From Paenibacillus timonensis (GTDB lineage Bacteria > Bacillota > Bacilli > Paenibacillales > Paenibacillaceae), in assembly GCF_022427145.1 (NCBI RefSeq), contig NZ_JAKSXN010000043.1, positions 1-46,065 of the forward strand: a stretch of 46,065 bases of DNA, in the 5' to 3' direction. Below are positions 1-7,213 of the stretch, in pieces. Within the stretch, counting starts at the first letter, position 1. Every line of letters starts with the position of its first letter. The notes beneath the pieces were generated by a model, which was given only the letters and a program-made list of their open reading frames with translations, did not search any database and had not been told where the DNA came from. The position numbers and the translations under genes were made by a program.

Positions 1-19
1 TTTTTATTCTTCGGAGTTA

Positions 20-70
20 TTGACGTTACCCGTTTTCGATGTTATATTGTGCATACACGATATGCACAAT
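20..70 (+). promoter_or_regulatory. Promoter with overlapping palindromic operator of the ABC/GntR operon
   Basis: TTGACG (20-25) and TATATT (43-48) are separated by 17 bp, a good sigma-A promoter. A perfect inverted repeat, ATTGTGCATA (46-55) and TATGCACAAT (61-70) with a 5-base spacer, overlaps the -10 and the start site. A GntR-type repressor is encoded as the third gene of the operon, so this is probably its own operator. The repeat is followed by a T-run, so a terminator was considered, but the overlap with a good promoter favours an operator. Confidence 0.6.
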
Positions 71-89
71 TTTTTTGAGGAGGTACCGC

Positions 90-947
90 ATGCTGGCGTT
101 AGATATTCGAAACCTAAATAAGAAATACCCGAGCTTTGAGCTCAAGGATGTTTCGTTTCAGTTGGAGAAGGGGTACATCATGGGCTTTATCGGGGTCAAC
201 GGGGCGGGGAAAACCACCACGATCAAATCGATTTTGAATATGACTCATATTGATAGCGGCGAGGTTCATATTCTGGGGAGAAACATGAACGACCACGAGC
301 TTGAATTGAAACAGGACATCGGATTCACCTTCGGCGGCATCGATTTTTACACGCGCAGTAAAATCAAGACGTTGACCGATACCATCAAGAAGTTCTATCG
401 AAATTGGGACGATGAAACGTATTCCTACTATCTGCGGAGATTCAAATTGGATGAAAATAAGAAGATCGCCGATCTGTCGACGGGGATGAAGGTCAAATAC
501 AGCCTTGCTCTTGCCTTGTCCCACGGGGCAAAGCTCCTGATCCTCGACGAGCCGACAAGCGGGCTTGATCCAGCCTCGCGAGACGATCTGCTGGACATTT
601 TCCAGGAGTTGATCGTTGACGGCGAAGTCAGCATTCTTTTCTCCACGCATATTACCTCCGACTTGGAGAAGTGTGCGGATTACATTACTTTTATTTCAGG
701 TGGGCAAATTATTCTTAGTTGCGAGAAGGAAGAATTCAAGGAATCTTATTTCTTGTTGAACGGTTCCGCGAGCGAATTGGACCGGGTGAAGGACCAGATG
801 ATCGCTTATAAGACGAATTCGTTTGGGTTTACGGGATTGATTCACGCAAGCGACTTCGATCCGTCCTGCGGCATAAAATCCGCTACGCCAAGCCTCGAGG
901 ATATTTTGATTTATTATACGAAGAAGGGGGAGCCAATCCATGGTTAA
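90..947 (+). CDS. ABC transporter ATP-binding protein (YtrB-like)
   Basis: This is the ATPase subunit of an ABC exporter, 285 residues. Walker A is GVNGAGKTT (residues 35-43), Walker B is LLILDEPTSGLDP, and the signature LSTGMKVK replaces the usual LSGGQ, as is common in this subfamily. A switch histidine lies in STH. The ATG at 90 was chosen over one at 39 because GAGGAGG lies at 77-83 and the domain starts there. The stop overlaps the next gene by 8 bases, so ATPase and permease are translationally coupled. With the downstream GntR gene the set resembles Bacillus ytrA-type operons induced by cell-envelope stress. The substrate is unknown. Confidence 0.9.
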   Translation: MLALDIRNLNKKYPSFELKDVSFQLEKGYIMGFIGVNGAGKTTTIKSILNMTHIDSGEVHILGRNMNDHELELKQDIGFTFGGIDFYTRSKIKTLTDTIKKFYRNWDDETYSYYLRRFKLDENKKIADLSTGMKVKYSLALALSHGAKLLILDEPTSGLDPASRDDLLDIFQELIVDGEVSILFSTHITSDLEKCADYITFISGGQIILSCEKEEFKESYFLLNGSASELDRVKDQMIAYKTNSFGFTGLIHASDFDPSCGIKSATPSLEDILIYYTKKGEPIHG

Positions 948-1596
948 CTTGATTAAGAAAGACATCAAGCTGGGCGTACATCCCCTGTTCCTGATCATGC
1001 CGCTGTTGACTGGCGCTTTAATGTTCATTCCCGGCTGGATCTATTTCATTGTTATCCTGTATTTCTGCTGGATCACCGTACCGAATATGTTTAACCAATT
1101 TCGATCGCAAAATGATTTGATGTTTACCTCGATGATGCCTGTCACGAAACGGGACATCGTGAAAGCGCGGGTATTCGTGGTCGCTGGATTGGAACTGATG
1201 CATATTGTGGTAGCCTTGATCTTTGGGATGATTTCCTCGCGGATCTATCCGGACTTGACCTACATTTTCTTCCCGCCGAATTTGGGTTTCTTCGGTTTGT
1301 GTTTTGCCATGCTGGCGATCTTTAACCTCGTCTTTATTCCGATGTATTACAAGACGGCGTACAAGTTCGGCATGGCGCTGCTCGGTTCCACCGTGGCCGC
1401 AACGCTGTTCGCCGGGATCACCCAGTGGGTCGGGATTCAGAACGGGGCGATGAACCGCATTTTCTATGGTACAGAAGCGAATAGCGTGGCGCTTCAAGCC
1501 TATATTCTGATCGCGGGAATCTTGATCTTCCTAGCACTTACCGCTATTGCCTACCGGATGGCGGTCAAACGCTTCCTTCAAGTGGAGATCCAATGA
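940..1596 (+). CDS. ABC-2 type transporter permease
   Basis: An integral membrane protein of 218 residues with about six hydrophobic segments (for example around residues 17-45, 85-110, 115-140 and 185-205). It is the membrane partner of the ATPase encoded just upstream. It lacks any substrate-binding domain, and its size and topology match ABC-2 permeases of small exporters. It overlaps the ATPase gene by 8 bases and the GntR gene by 4 (ATGA), so the three form a tight operon. What it exports cannot be read from the sequence. Confidence 0.8.
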   Translation: MVNLIKKDIKLGVHPLFLIMPLLTGALMFIPGWIYFIVILYFCWITVPNMFNQFRSQNDLMFTSMMPVTKRDIVKARVFVVAGLELMHIVVALIFGMISSRIYPDLTYIFFPPNLGFFGLCFAMLAIFNLVFIPMYYKTAYKFGMALLGSTVAATLFAGITQWVGIQNGAMNRIFYGTEANSVALQAYILIAGILIFLALTAIAYRMAVKRFLQVEIQ

Positions 1597-1958
1597 ACGT
1601 AGCGATTTCGAACACTTCGGAGAAACCGATTTATCAGCAGCTGTTTGAGCAAATCAGCGCTCAAATCTTGAAGGGCGAGCTGGAGAGCGGCTACAGTCTA
1701 CCGCCGATCCGTCAAGCCGCTCATGAGCTGCGGGTCAGCGTCATCACCGTCAAGAAGGCATGGGAAGAACTTGAACGGCGTGGTTTGATCCATACGGTCA
1801 CCGGCAAAGGCTGCTTTGTGGCCGAATTCTCGCCTGACGAGATGCTGCGTATCCGAAATGAAATGGTTACAGAACAAATGGCAGGCGAGGTGTCCTTTTA
1901 CAAGTCCTTTGGTCTCACCTTGGATGAAGTGATTGAGTTGTTGAAAAAGGTTTATTGA
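1593..1958 (+). CDS. GntR-family regulator, YtrA subfamily
   Basis: A short DNA-binding regulator of 121 residues. The winged helix-turn-helix covers roughly residues 10-75 (PPIRQAAHELRVSVITVKKA, then a wing with TGKGCFV). Only about 45 residues follow, which is the YtrA-subfamily pattern with no UTRA or aminotransferase domain; the tail is used for dimerisation in that family. It is the last gene of the ABC operon, overlapping the permease by 4 bases. It most likely represses the operon through the palindrome at 46-70. In Bacillus ytrA the regulator is the first gene, so the order here differs. Confidence 0.85.
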   Translation: MNVAISNTSEKPIYQQLFEQISAQILKGELESGYSLPPIRQAAHELRVSVITVKKAWEELERRGLIHTVTGKGCFVAEFSPDEMLRIRNEMVTEQMAGEVSFYKSFGLTLDEVIELLKKVY

Positions 1959-1976
1959 TTTCGGATATCAAGATGC

Positions 1977-2016
1977 AAAAAGAGATCTGCCCCATCGCGG
2001 GCAGATCTCTTCTTTG
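1977..2016. terminator. Bidirectional terminator between gntR and GH27
   Basis: A 12-bp perfect stem (1981-1992 with 1999-2010) and a 6-base loop are flanked by A-rich sequence on the left and T-rich on the right. It therefore serves both converging genes. Confidence 0.8.
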
Positions 2017-2019
2017 TTA

Positions 2020-3303
2020 TTAACCTAACCGATATAAACGAACCCCATGCGGCGGCACCGTAGTTCGAAGTTTGCCTGCCGCCGCAAGTTCTGCAGGAAT
2101 ACCGCTCCACAGCTCGGTGCCTGCGGCGGCTCCCGGCAGCCCGATCCGCTCCAGCGGGAGGTCTAGCGGCAGCTGGCTCTCGCCGACATTGAATACGGTG
2201 GCATAGTTGAACCCTTCGGGATGTTCGGCCGTCCAAACGATAAGGTCGTCTTCCCGGACCGCTTCCTTGGCTCCTCGGCTCTCCCGGTGCATGCGCAGCA
2301 CCTCCCGGTTGGTCAGCAGCGAGAGGGTCCATTCGTCGTTATCCCGCAATTCTCCGCCAAAGATGAGCGGCGAGCGGAAGATGCTCCAGAGCGACATCAT
2401 CGTCAACTGCTCATCCTTTGTGAACCGGGTCCAACGGTTCGCCCCGCCGCCATCCACCGAGCGGATGCCGATGTGACCGAGCGGCAGCATGTCGCAGTCC
2501 GGCCACGAGCCGGCTTGCGGCACGCCTTGCCAGGCCCGGCAGCGGTCGAACATGTCCCGCAGAAGCGGCCACTGGTCCCAGAAGTCGTCCGTCATCCGCC
2601 ACATGTTGGCATGCTGGGCGAAGAAGGCCGAGGATTCCACCGGAGCCGGCCCGGGGGACAGGCTCAGCACCATAGGCCGGCCGCAGCGCTTCATCGCTTC
2701 GGAGATCATCGCGATTTCCGGTTGGTGGGTGCCATATAGTCTGGAAGCCGCAATGTCGTCCACTTTTACCAGGTCAACGCCCCACGAGGCGTACAATTCA
2801 AAGAGCGAATCGTAATAGGCTTGCGCCCCCTCCTTTGAAGCATCCACGCCGTACATATCTGTATTCCAGGGACAGATGGAGTTCGTATGCGCAATGTCGC
2901 GAGCCGTCGCGGTTGTGCCCAGGATGGGCGCAGCGGCGTGAACGGCTTGGCGCGGGATGCCGCGCATGATATGAATGCCGAATCGAAGCCCGAGGTCATG
3001 CACAAAGTCAGCTAACGGCTTGAAGCCTTGGCCGCTCGCCGCGGAGGGGAAGCGGTTCTCGGCGGGCATGAGCCGGGAGTACTCGTCCATCACGAGCGGA
3101 ACAAACGGCCGATATTGCGAAGATTGGGCCCCCGGTTCATACCATTGAATATCGACGGTGATATAGCTCCAGCCATAAGCTTTGAGATGCTTCGCCATGT
3201 ATTCCGCATTGCCTCGAATCTCTTCTTCCGTGACGGCCGCGCCATAACAGTCCCAGCTGTTCCAGCCCAGCGGCGGCGTAGGCGCAATAAGCGATTGGTC
3301 CAT
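2020..3303 (-). CDS. Glycoside hydrolase family 27 (alpha-galactosidase-like), intracellular
   Basis: A retaining glycosidase of 427 residues with no signal peptide. The GH27/36 clan TIM barrel starts with PPLGWNSWDCYG and carries YITVDIQWYEP on strand 2. VDLVKVDD (nucleophile Asp182) and the acid/base region SWPDCDMLPLG follow, then a C-terminal beta-sandwich of about 85 residues. The start at 3303 follows AAAGGAG; the upstream in-frame ATGs have no ribosome site. An AraC-type gene lies 108 bp upstream on the same strand and is the probable regulator. The lack of a secretion signal suggests it acts on imported oligosaccharides. The exact linkage is unknown; beta-L-arabinopyranosidase activity also occurs in this family. 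Confidence 0.85.
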   Translation of the reverse strand: MDQSLIAPTPPLGWNSWDCYGAAVTEEEIRGNAEYMAKHLKAYGWSYITVDIQWYEPGAQSSQYRPFVPLVMDEYSRLMPAENRFPSAASGQGFKPLADFVHDLGLRFGIHIMRGIPRQAVHAAAPILGTTATARDIAHTNSICPWNTDMYGVDASKEGAQAYYDSLFELYASWGVDLVKVDDIAASRLYGTHQPEIAMISEAMKRCGRPMVLSLSPGPAPVESSAFFAQHANMWRMTDDFWDQWPLLRDMFDRCRAWQGVPQAGSWPDCDMLPLGHIGIRSVDGGGANRWTRFTKDEQLTMMSLWSIFRSPLIFGGELRDNDEWTLSLLTNREVLRMHRESRGAKEAVREDDLIVWTAEHPEGFNYATVFNVGESQLPLDLPLERIGLPGAAAGTELWSGIPAELAAAGKLRTTVPPHGVRLYRLG

Positions 3304-3411
3304 TTCATAAGCTCCTTTACAGATGATTATTGCTCTGTCCATGTTCATCTTAGAGAAGGAGTAGTGCGATATCTATAGTAACTTAACAACGGGGATAGTA
3401 AAATATTGCGG

Positions 3412-4293
3412 TCAATCGAAGAACAGCTTGCGATAAACCAGGCTTTCGCCCCCGCTGCGGAACTCTCCAGGTGTAAGCCCCGTCAAGCTTCGGAACGCTT
3501 TGATCAAATAACTTCCGCTGGAGTAGCCGATCTGCCCGGCGATCGTCTCAATATTAAGTGAGGTTCCGCGAAGCAGCTCCATCGCTTTCTCGATACGGAC
3601 CCGGGTCAGGTAAGCGCCCGGCGTTAGTCCCGTACTGGCCGAAAACTGGCGGATCAAGTGGTATTTGGATAGGGAGACCTGCTCGGAAAGCTGATCGATG
3701 CTGACCATCTGTGCATAATGGCTTTCGATAAACTCCGCGGCGCGCTGGATGTTCTCCGGCCAGTTCTCCCGTTCTTTCCGCGTCGAGACCTGCATTCTGG
3801 CCAGTTCCGTCGCAAACTGGTAAACGCAAGATGACGCGATGAAGGGATCGGAGATTCGGCCCGCCCCCGCATCGGCGACGATCATTCGCGACAACCGGAC
3901 CGGAGCGGAATCCGCGGGAAGAAAGGGGACTACTCCGGCTTCGCGAAGGAATTTGCGCCAAAGGGGCAAAACAGGATCCGGCCGAAACAGCAGGAAAAGG
4001 AACTCCCACGGCGTTGTGGACTCCGGGGGGAAGTAATACCGATGAGGCCCCGGAATTTCGGCGAGGAACGCTTGTCCAGCGGTAACGCGGTATGACCGGT
4101 CCTCTAACTCAAACACGCCTTCACCGGAGAACGTGTACTGGAACAGCAGCAAAGGCCCGTCGGTCCGCTCCAATCCGTCCCATCGATAAGTGGGATCGGT
4201 GATCGAATCGAAGCCGGCGGCAAATAATACGCAGAGTTGAAGCTCTTGATCTTCAGCGAATCTGAAGCCGTAGGTCCCTTTGGGAATGTCCAT
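3412..4293 (-). CDS. AraC-family transcriptional regulator with N-terminal cupin
   Basis: A 293-residue sugar-type regulator. The N-terminal part (about 15-150) is an AraC_binding cupin-like region (QYTFSGEGVFELEDRSYRVT). The last hundred residues carry two helix-turn-helix motifs: VSIDQLSEQVSLSKYHLIRQ and the second with IGYSSGSYLIKAFRSLTGLTPGEF. The start at 4293 has AAGGAGG six bases upstream, and a longer in-frame ATG at 4335 has no such site. It lies directly upstream of the GH27 gene on the same strand, so it probably activates that gene in response to its substrate. It is divergent from the metallo-hydrolase gene at 4389. Confidence 0.85.
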   Translation of the reverse strand: MDIPKGTYGFRFAEDQELQLCVLFAAGFDSITDPTYRWDGLERTDGPLLLFQYTFSGEGVFELEDRSYRVTAGQAFLAEIPGPHRYYFPPESTTPWEFLFLLFRPDPVLPLWRKFLREAGVVPFLPADSAPVRLSRMIVADAGAGRISDPFIASSCVYQFATELARMQVSTRKERENWPENIQRAAEFIESHYAQMVSIDQLSEQVSLSKYHLIRQFSASTGLTPGAYLTRVRIEKAMELLRGTSLNIETIAGQIGYSSGSYLIKAFRSLTGLTPGEFRSGGESLVYRKLFFD

Positions 4294-4388
4294 AGGGATC
4301 CTCCTTCCTCCTTCGGGAATGAATAACCCTGCCATGGGAATGGAACGATAAGGCCATTATCCCATAACTTAAAAGGAGAAAAAACACG

Positions 4389-5237
4389 GTGGACAAACAA
4401 ATGGAGTACGGGAGCGACTATAAATATATCCCTGCCACTTCGGTAGGAAGCGGTCTGGGCGTTGAGGTGCTGCCGGATGTGTATTGCCATACCCTCCAAA
4501 TCGTGAATATTTGCCTTGTGGGGAATCCGAAATCGCAGGAGTTTGTACTGGTGGATGCAGGCATGCCCGGATCGGCGGACGAGATCGTCTCCGTTACGGA
4601 AGCTCGATATGGAGCCGGCCGCCCCCCCAAAGCCATCCTTTTGACGCATGGCCATTTTGATCATGTGGGCGCGGTGATCGAGCTGGTTGAGCGCTGGAAC
4701 GTGCCCGTATACGCTCATGAATTGGAAATCCCCTATTTGACGGGACAAAAAAGTTACCCGGAACCGGATCCCACCGTAGAAGGCGGGTTGATTGCCAAAA
4801 TGTCCCCTTTGTTCCCCAATGAGCCTATTCAGCTGGGGAATCAGGTTCAACCGCTTCCGCCGGACGGGAGCGTGCCGCATTTAGCCGGTTTTCGCTGGAT
4901 TCACACTCCGGGGCATACGCCGGGGCATGTGTCGTTATTCAGGGACGAAGATCGCGCATTAATTGCGGCGGACGCCTTCGTAACGGTCAGGCAGGATTCG
5001 CTATATAAAGTGCTGACGCAGGAAATGGAAATCAGCGGTCCACCCAGATATCTGACGACCGATTGGACGGCGGCTTGGGAATCCGTAAAGAAATTAGCGG
5101 CTTTACAGCCTGCGGTTGCCATTACCGGACATGGCAGGCCTGTATCCGGCCCGGAATTGACGGACGGCCTGCAGAAACTGGCGAACGAGTTCGACCGTAT
5201 CGCCATCCCGGATTACGGAAAATACGTGAAGCATTGA
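4389..5237 (+). CDS. Metallo-beta-lactamase-fold hydrolase
   Basis: A 282-residue cytoplasmic protein with the MBL-fold zinc motif THGHFDH (residues 86-92). Further ligand regions are TPGHTPGHVSLF, AADAFVTV (bridging Asp) and ITGHGRP near the C-terminus. It starts with GTG at 4389 after AAAAGGAG. The family includes glyoxalase II-like thioesterases, lactonases and phosphodiesterases, and nothing here picks one. It stands alone, divergent from the AraC gene and convergent with the SDR gene, from which it is separated by a bidirectional terminator. Confidence 0.85.
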   Translation: MDKQMEYGSDYKYIPATSVGSGLGVEVLPDVYCHTLQIVNICLVGNPKSQEFVLVDAGMPGSADEIVSVTEARYGAGRPPKAILLTHGHFDHVGAVIELVERWNVPVYAHELEIPYLTGQKSYPEPDPTVEGGLIAKMSPLFPNEPIQLGNQVQPLPPDGSVPHLAGFRWIHTPGHTPGHVSLFRDEDRALIAADAFVTVRQDSLYKVLTQEMEISGPPRYLTTDWTAAWESVKKLAALQPAVAITGHGRPVSGPELTDGLQKLANEFDRIAIPDYGKYVKH

Positions 5238-5283
5238 GCTTCCGGAACTCCGTCGGCGTCGTTCCGCATCGTCCTCTTAGAAC

Positions 5284-5318
5284 AAAGCCGGTGATTGCTG
5301 CTGCAATCGCCGGCTTTT
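5284..5318. terminator. Bidirectional terminator
   Basis: AAAGCCGGTGATTGC pairs with GCAATCGCCGGCTTT with one G-T pair and a 4-base loop. It is flanked by A and T runs and lies between two converging genes. Confidence 0.75.
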
Positions 5319-5360
5319 GCATGAATGAGGTGCTTAAGAAGTAAACATAAGGAATCCAAA

Positions 5361-6371
5361 TTATGCAAGGGTGAAGGTTACGCCGGTTAACATCTCGCTC
5401 AGTTCCCATAACCGGCGGGCCGAGGATTCATTGACGGCCCAAGGGGACACACCGGTTACGTTGAGGGTCCCGACATCCTCAGCGGGAATCAGGGGGGCGA
5501 TATCCACGTTTTGGCAGTAGACGCCTCCCTTGCCATCAAGCTGCGGACTAACCGCGCACCACACCTGGGTCGCCGCTCCCTCCGGCACGGACTTGCGTTC
5601 ATCCGAATAATCAGTATAGGCCCGGCGGCCTTCGGCATCAAGAGCACCCATGGCTTTCATTTCTTCGTCGGTGAGATGCCGGGACAATTCCGTGACGATC
5701 GATCCCGGATGGACCGAGAATGCGCGTACCCCATGATCGCGGCCTCGTTGATCCAGTTCCAACGCGAATAAGACATTCGCCGTCTTGGACTGCCCGTAAG
5801 CCTCCCACTTGTCGTAGGGGCGATGCCGATAGTTTGGATCCTCGAAGTTTACGTTGCCCAATCGATGCCCGCCGGAGGAAACAGAGACGACCCGCGCCCC
5901 GTTGGCCCGTTTCAAAGCGGGCCATAACCGGGCGGCGAGTTGAAAGTGGCCCAAATGATTGGTGGAGAACTGCAGCTCGTATCCTCGACCGTCACGTTGC
6001 TCCGGCGTAGCCATAATTCCGGCGCTGTGGATCAAGATGTGCAGGGGACGTCCCGATTCCACGAATCGGCGGGCGAAGCCGTCTATGGATTCCGGGTCGG
6101 TCAAGTCGAGCTGCTCCAGTTCTGCTCCGGGAATGGAGGCGACGGCTTTACGGCTTTTGTCCGGCGTCCGAGCCGGGATGACGACCTTAGCGCCGGCGTT
6201 TGCCAGGACTCGCGAAGTTTCCAGGCCAAGACCGGAATAACCTCCCGTGACGATCGCGACCTTCCCTCGCAAATCCATACCTCGAATGATCTCCTCCGCC
6301 GTCGTTCGCGGGCCGTATCCCGATGGGAGCGGCCGCTGCGGTGTGCGTTCCAGGTTGCCAGTTAAGTTCAC
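5361..6371 (-). CDS. Short-chain dehydrogenase/reductase
   Basis: An NAD(P)-dependent oxidoreductase of 336 residues. The Rossmann glycine motif VTGGYSGLGLETSR lies near residues 40-54. The NNAG-equivalent is ILIHSAGIMA, the catalytic Ser is in VSSGG, and the YxxxK motif is YGQSK. It is longer than a classical SDR at both ends and resembles the retinol-dehydrogenase/WWOX-like group. It starts with GTG after a GGAGGAGA site. It lies 15 bases downstream of a MerR gene on the same strand and is almost certainly controlled by it. The substrate is unknown; MerR/SDR pairs of this kind often answer to reactive aldehydes or quinones. Confidence 0.88.
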   Translation of the reverse strand: MNLTGNLERTPQRPLPSGYGPRTTAEEIIRGMDLRGKVAIVTGGYSGLGLETSRVLANAGAKVVIPARTPDKSRKAVASIPGAELEQLDLTDPESIDGFARRFVESGRPLHILIHSAGIMATPEQRDGRGYELQFSTNHLGHFQLAARLWPALKRANGARVVSVSSGGHRLGNVNFEDPNYRHRPYDKWEAYGQSKTANVLFALELDQRGRDHGVRAFSVHPGSIVTELSRHLTDEEMKAMGALDAEGRRAYTDYSDERKSVPEGAATQVWCAVSPQLDGKGGVYCQNVDIAPLIPAEDVGTLNVTGVSPWAVNESSARRLWELSEMLTGVTFTLA

Positions 6372-6386
6372 TCGGATCTCCTCCTC

Positions 6387-6764
6387 TTATTTTCCGTCTT
6401 TGATATCTTGAAAATGCTCCAGCTTGAAACCGATGATCTGAAGCGTCTCCTTTAATTCATCGATCTGCCGTTCTATGGATTGCCGGTGCTCGTCCAGCAA
6501 ATCGTAACACCCCGTTTCGTCCTGCTCGTTGTAACGGCGGATGTATTCGCGGATTTTTTTCAACGGCATATGGGTTCGTTTAAGGTGCGAGACAAACCGG
6601 ATTTTGCCGATATCCATGCTGGTGTACATCCGTTGGCGGCCGCCGCCCCGTTCGGGGGAGCCGAGGAGATCGATTTTCTCGTAGAAACGCAGCGTATCGG
6701 CGGTAAGGCCGGTTTGCTCCACAACCTCGGAGATAGTGTAAGTTCGTTGCTCGTTTTGGTCCAT
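6387..6764 (-). CDS. MerR-family transcriptional regulator
   Basis: A 125-residue regulator with the MerR winged helix at its N-terminus (YTISEVVEQTGLTADTLRFY). This is followed by the wing RMYTSMDIGKIRFVSHLKRT and the dimerising coiled coil (about 80-120). The AdhR/HypR-like pattern MPLKKIREYIRRY is present, and there is no metal-binding cysteine cluster. The ATG at 6764 follows AAAGGAG; an upstream in-frame ATG at 6884 would begin before the promoter. It is the first gene of an operon with the SDR and is expected to activate its own promoter by DNA distortion. Confidence 0.88.
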   Translation of the reverse strand: MDQNEQRTYTISEVVEQTGLTADTLRFYEKIDLLGSPERGGGRQRMYTSMDIGKIRFVSHLKRTHMPLKKIREYIRRYNEQDETGCYDLLDEHRQSIERQIDELKETLQIIGFKLEHFQDIKDGK

Positions 6765-6804
6765 GAAAAACTCCTTTCCCGCGGGATCGAAGGCCGCAGC
6801 ATCA

Positions 6805-6835
6805 ACATTACCGCTTAGAGTATACTCCAAGTCAA
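6805..6835 (-). promoter_or_regulatory. MerR-type promoter with 19-bp spacer and dyad
   Basis: On the minus strand TTGACT (6835-6830) and TAATGT (6810-6805) are 19 bp apart. The 18-bp dyad CTTGGAGTATACTCTAAG (6831-6814) fills the spacer with one mismatch. This overlong spacer with a central dyad is the hallmark of MerR-activated promoters. Confidence 0.8.
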
Positions 6836-6902
6836 GCGCATATCCCTTCTCCTGCACGCATATGGCGGAAAATCTTCTTTTCACGGAGAATTGTCCCTTG
6901 TA

Positions 6903-7212
6903 CGAAAAAATGGTTGGCTGGATTCGCTGGATGATCTATCCAAAACAGGTGGAAATGTACGCCAAACGACGAAGTGTACCTAGGCGGGACCTTCGGCAAT
7001 TTTCTATACTCATCGCGAAGGAAACGCGAACCAAATGTGGGAATACCAAGGGTGTTTTCACGTGGGCGATGGTCAGGGCGGATCAGGAGATGATTCAACC
7101 GATCGTTTTGAAAGCGTTGCCAAAATGCAGGCCTGGCGCAGATAGGGGGGGAGAGCACCGAATTTCACTGGACCACGAACAGGGACACCTATTCTACCAA
7201 AGGAGATGAATT
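6903..7212 (+). pseudogene. Possible decayed coding remnant, reading frame broken
   Basis: No intact gene fills this gap. Coding-like peptides follow one another in different frames: NGWLDSLDDLSKTGGN (from 6903), then NDEVYLGGTFGNFLYSS (near 6965-7015), then NQMWEYQGCFHVGDGQGG continuing to KMQAWR (near 7030-7140). Last comes STEFHWTTNRDTYSTKGDE (near 7155-7210), running into the ribosome site of the next gene. Their low-repeat, mixed composition suggests a real protein broken by several indels. I do not recognise the family. It could also be chance. Confidence 0.3.
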
Positions 7213-7213
7213 G

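Noticed and set aside
46..76. Hairpin plus T-run read as a terminator of an upstream gene
   Set aside because: It overlaps a good promoter and the leader of the ABC operon; operator is the better explanation, although termination is not excluded.
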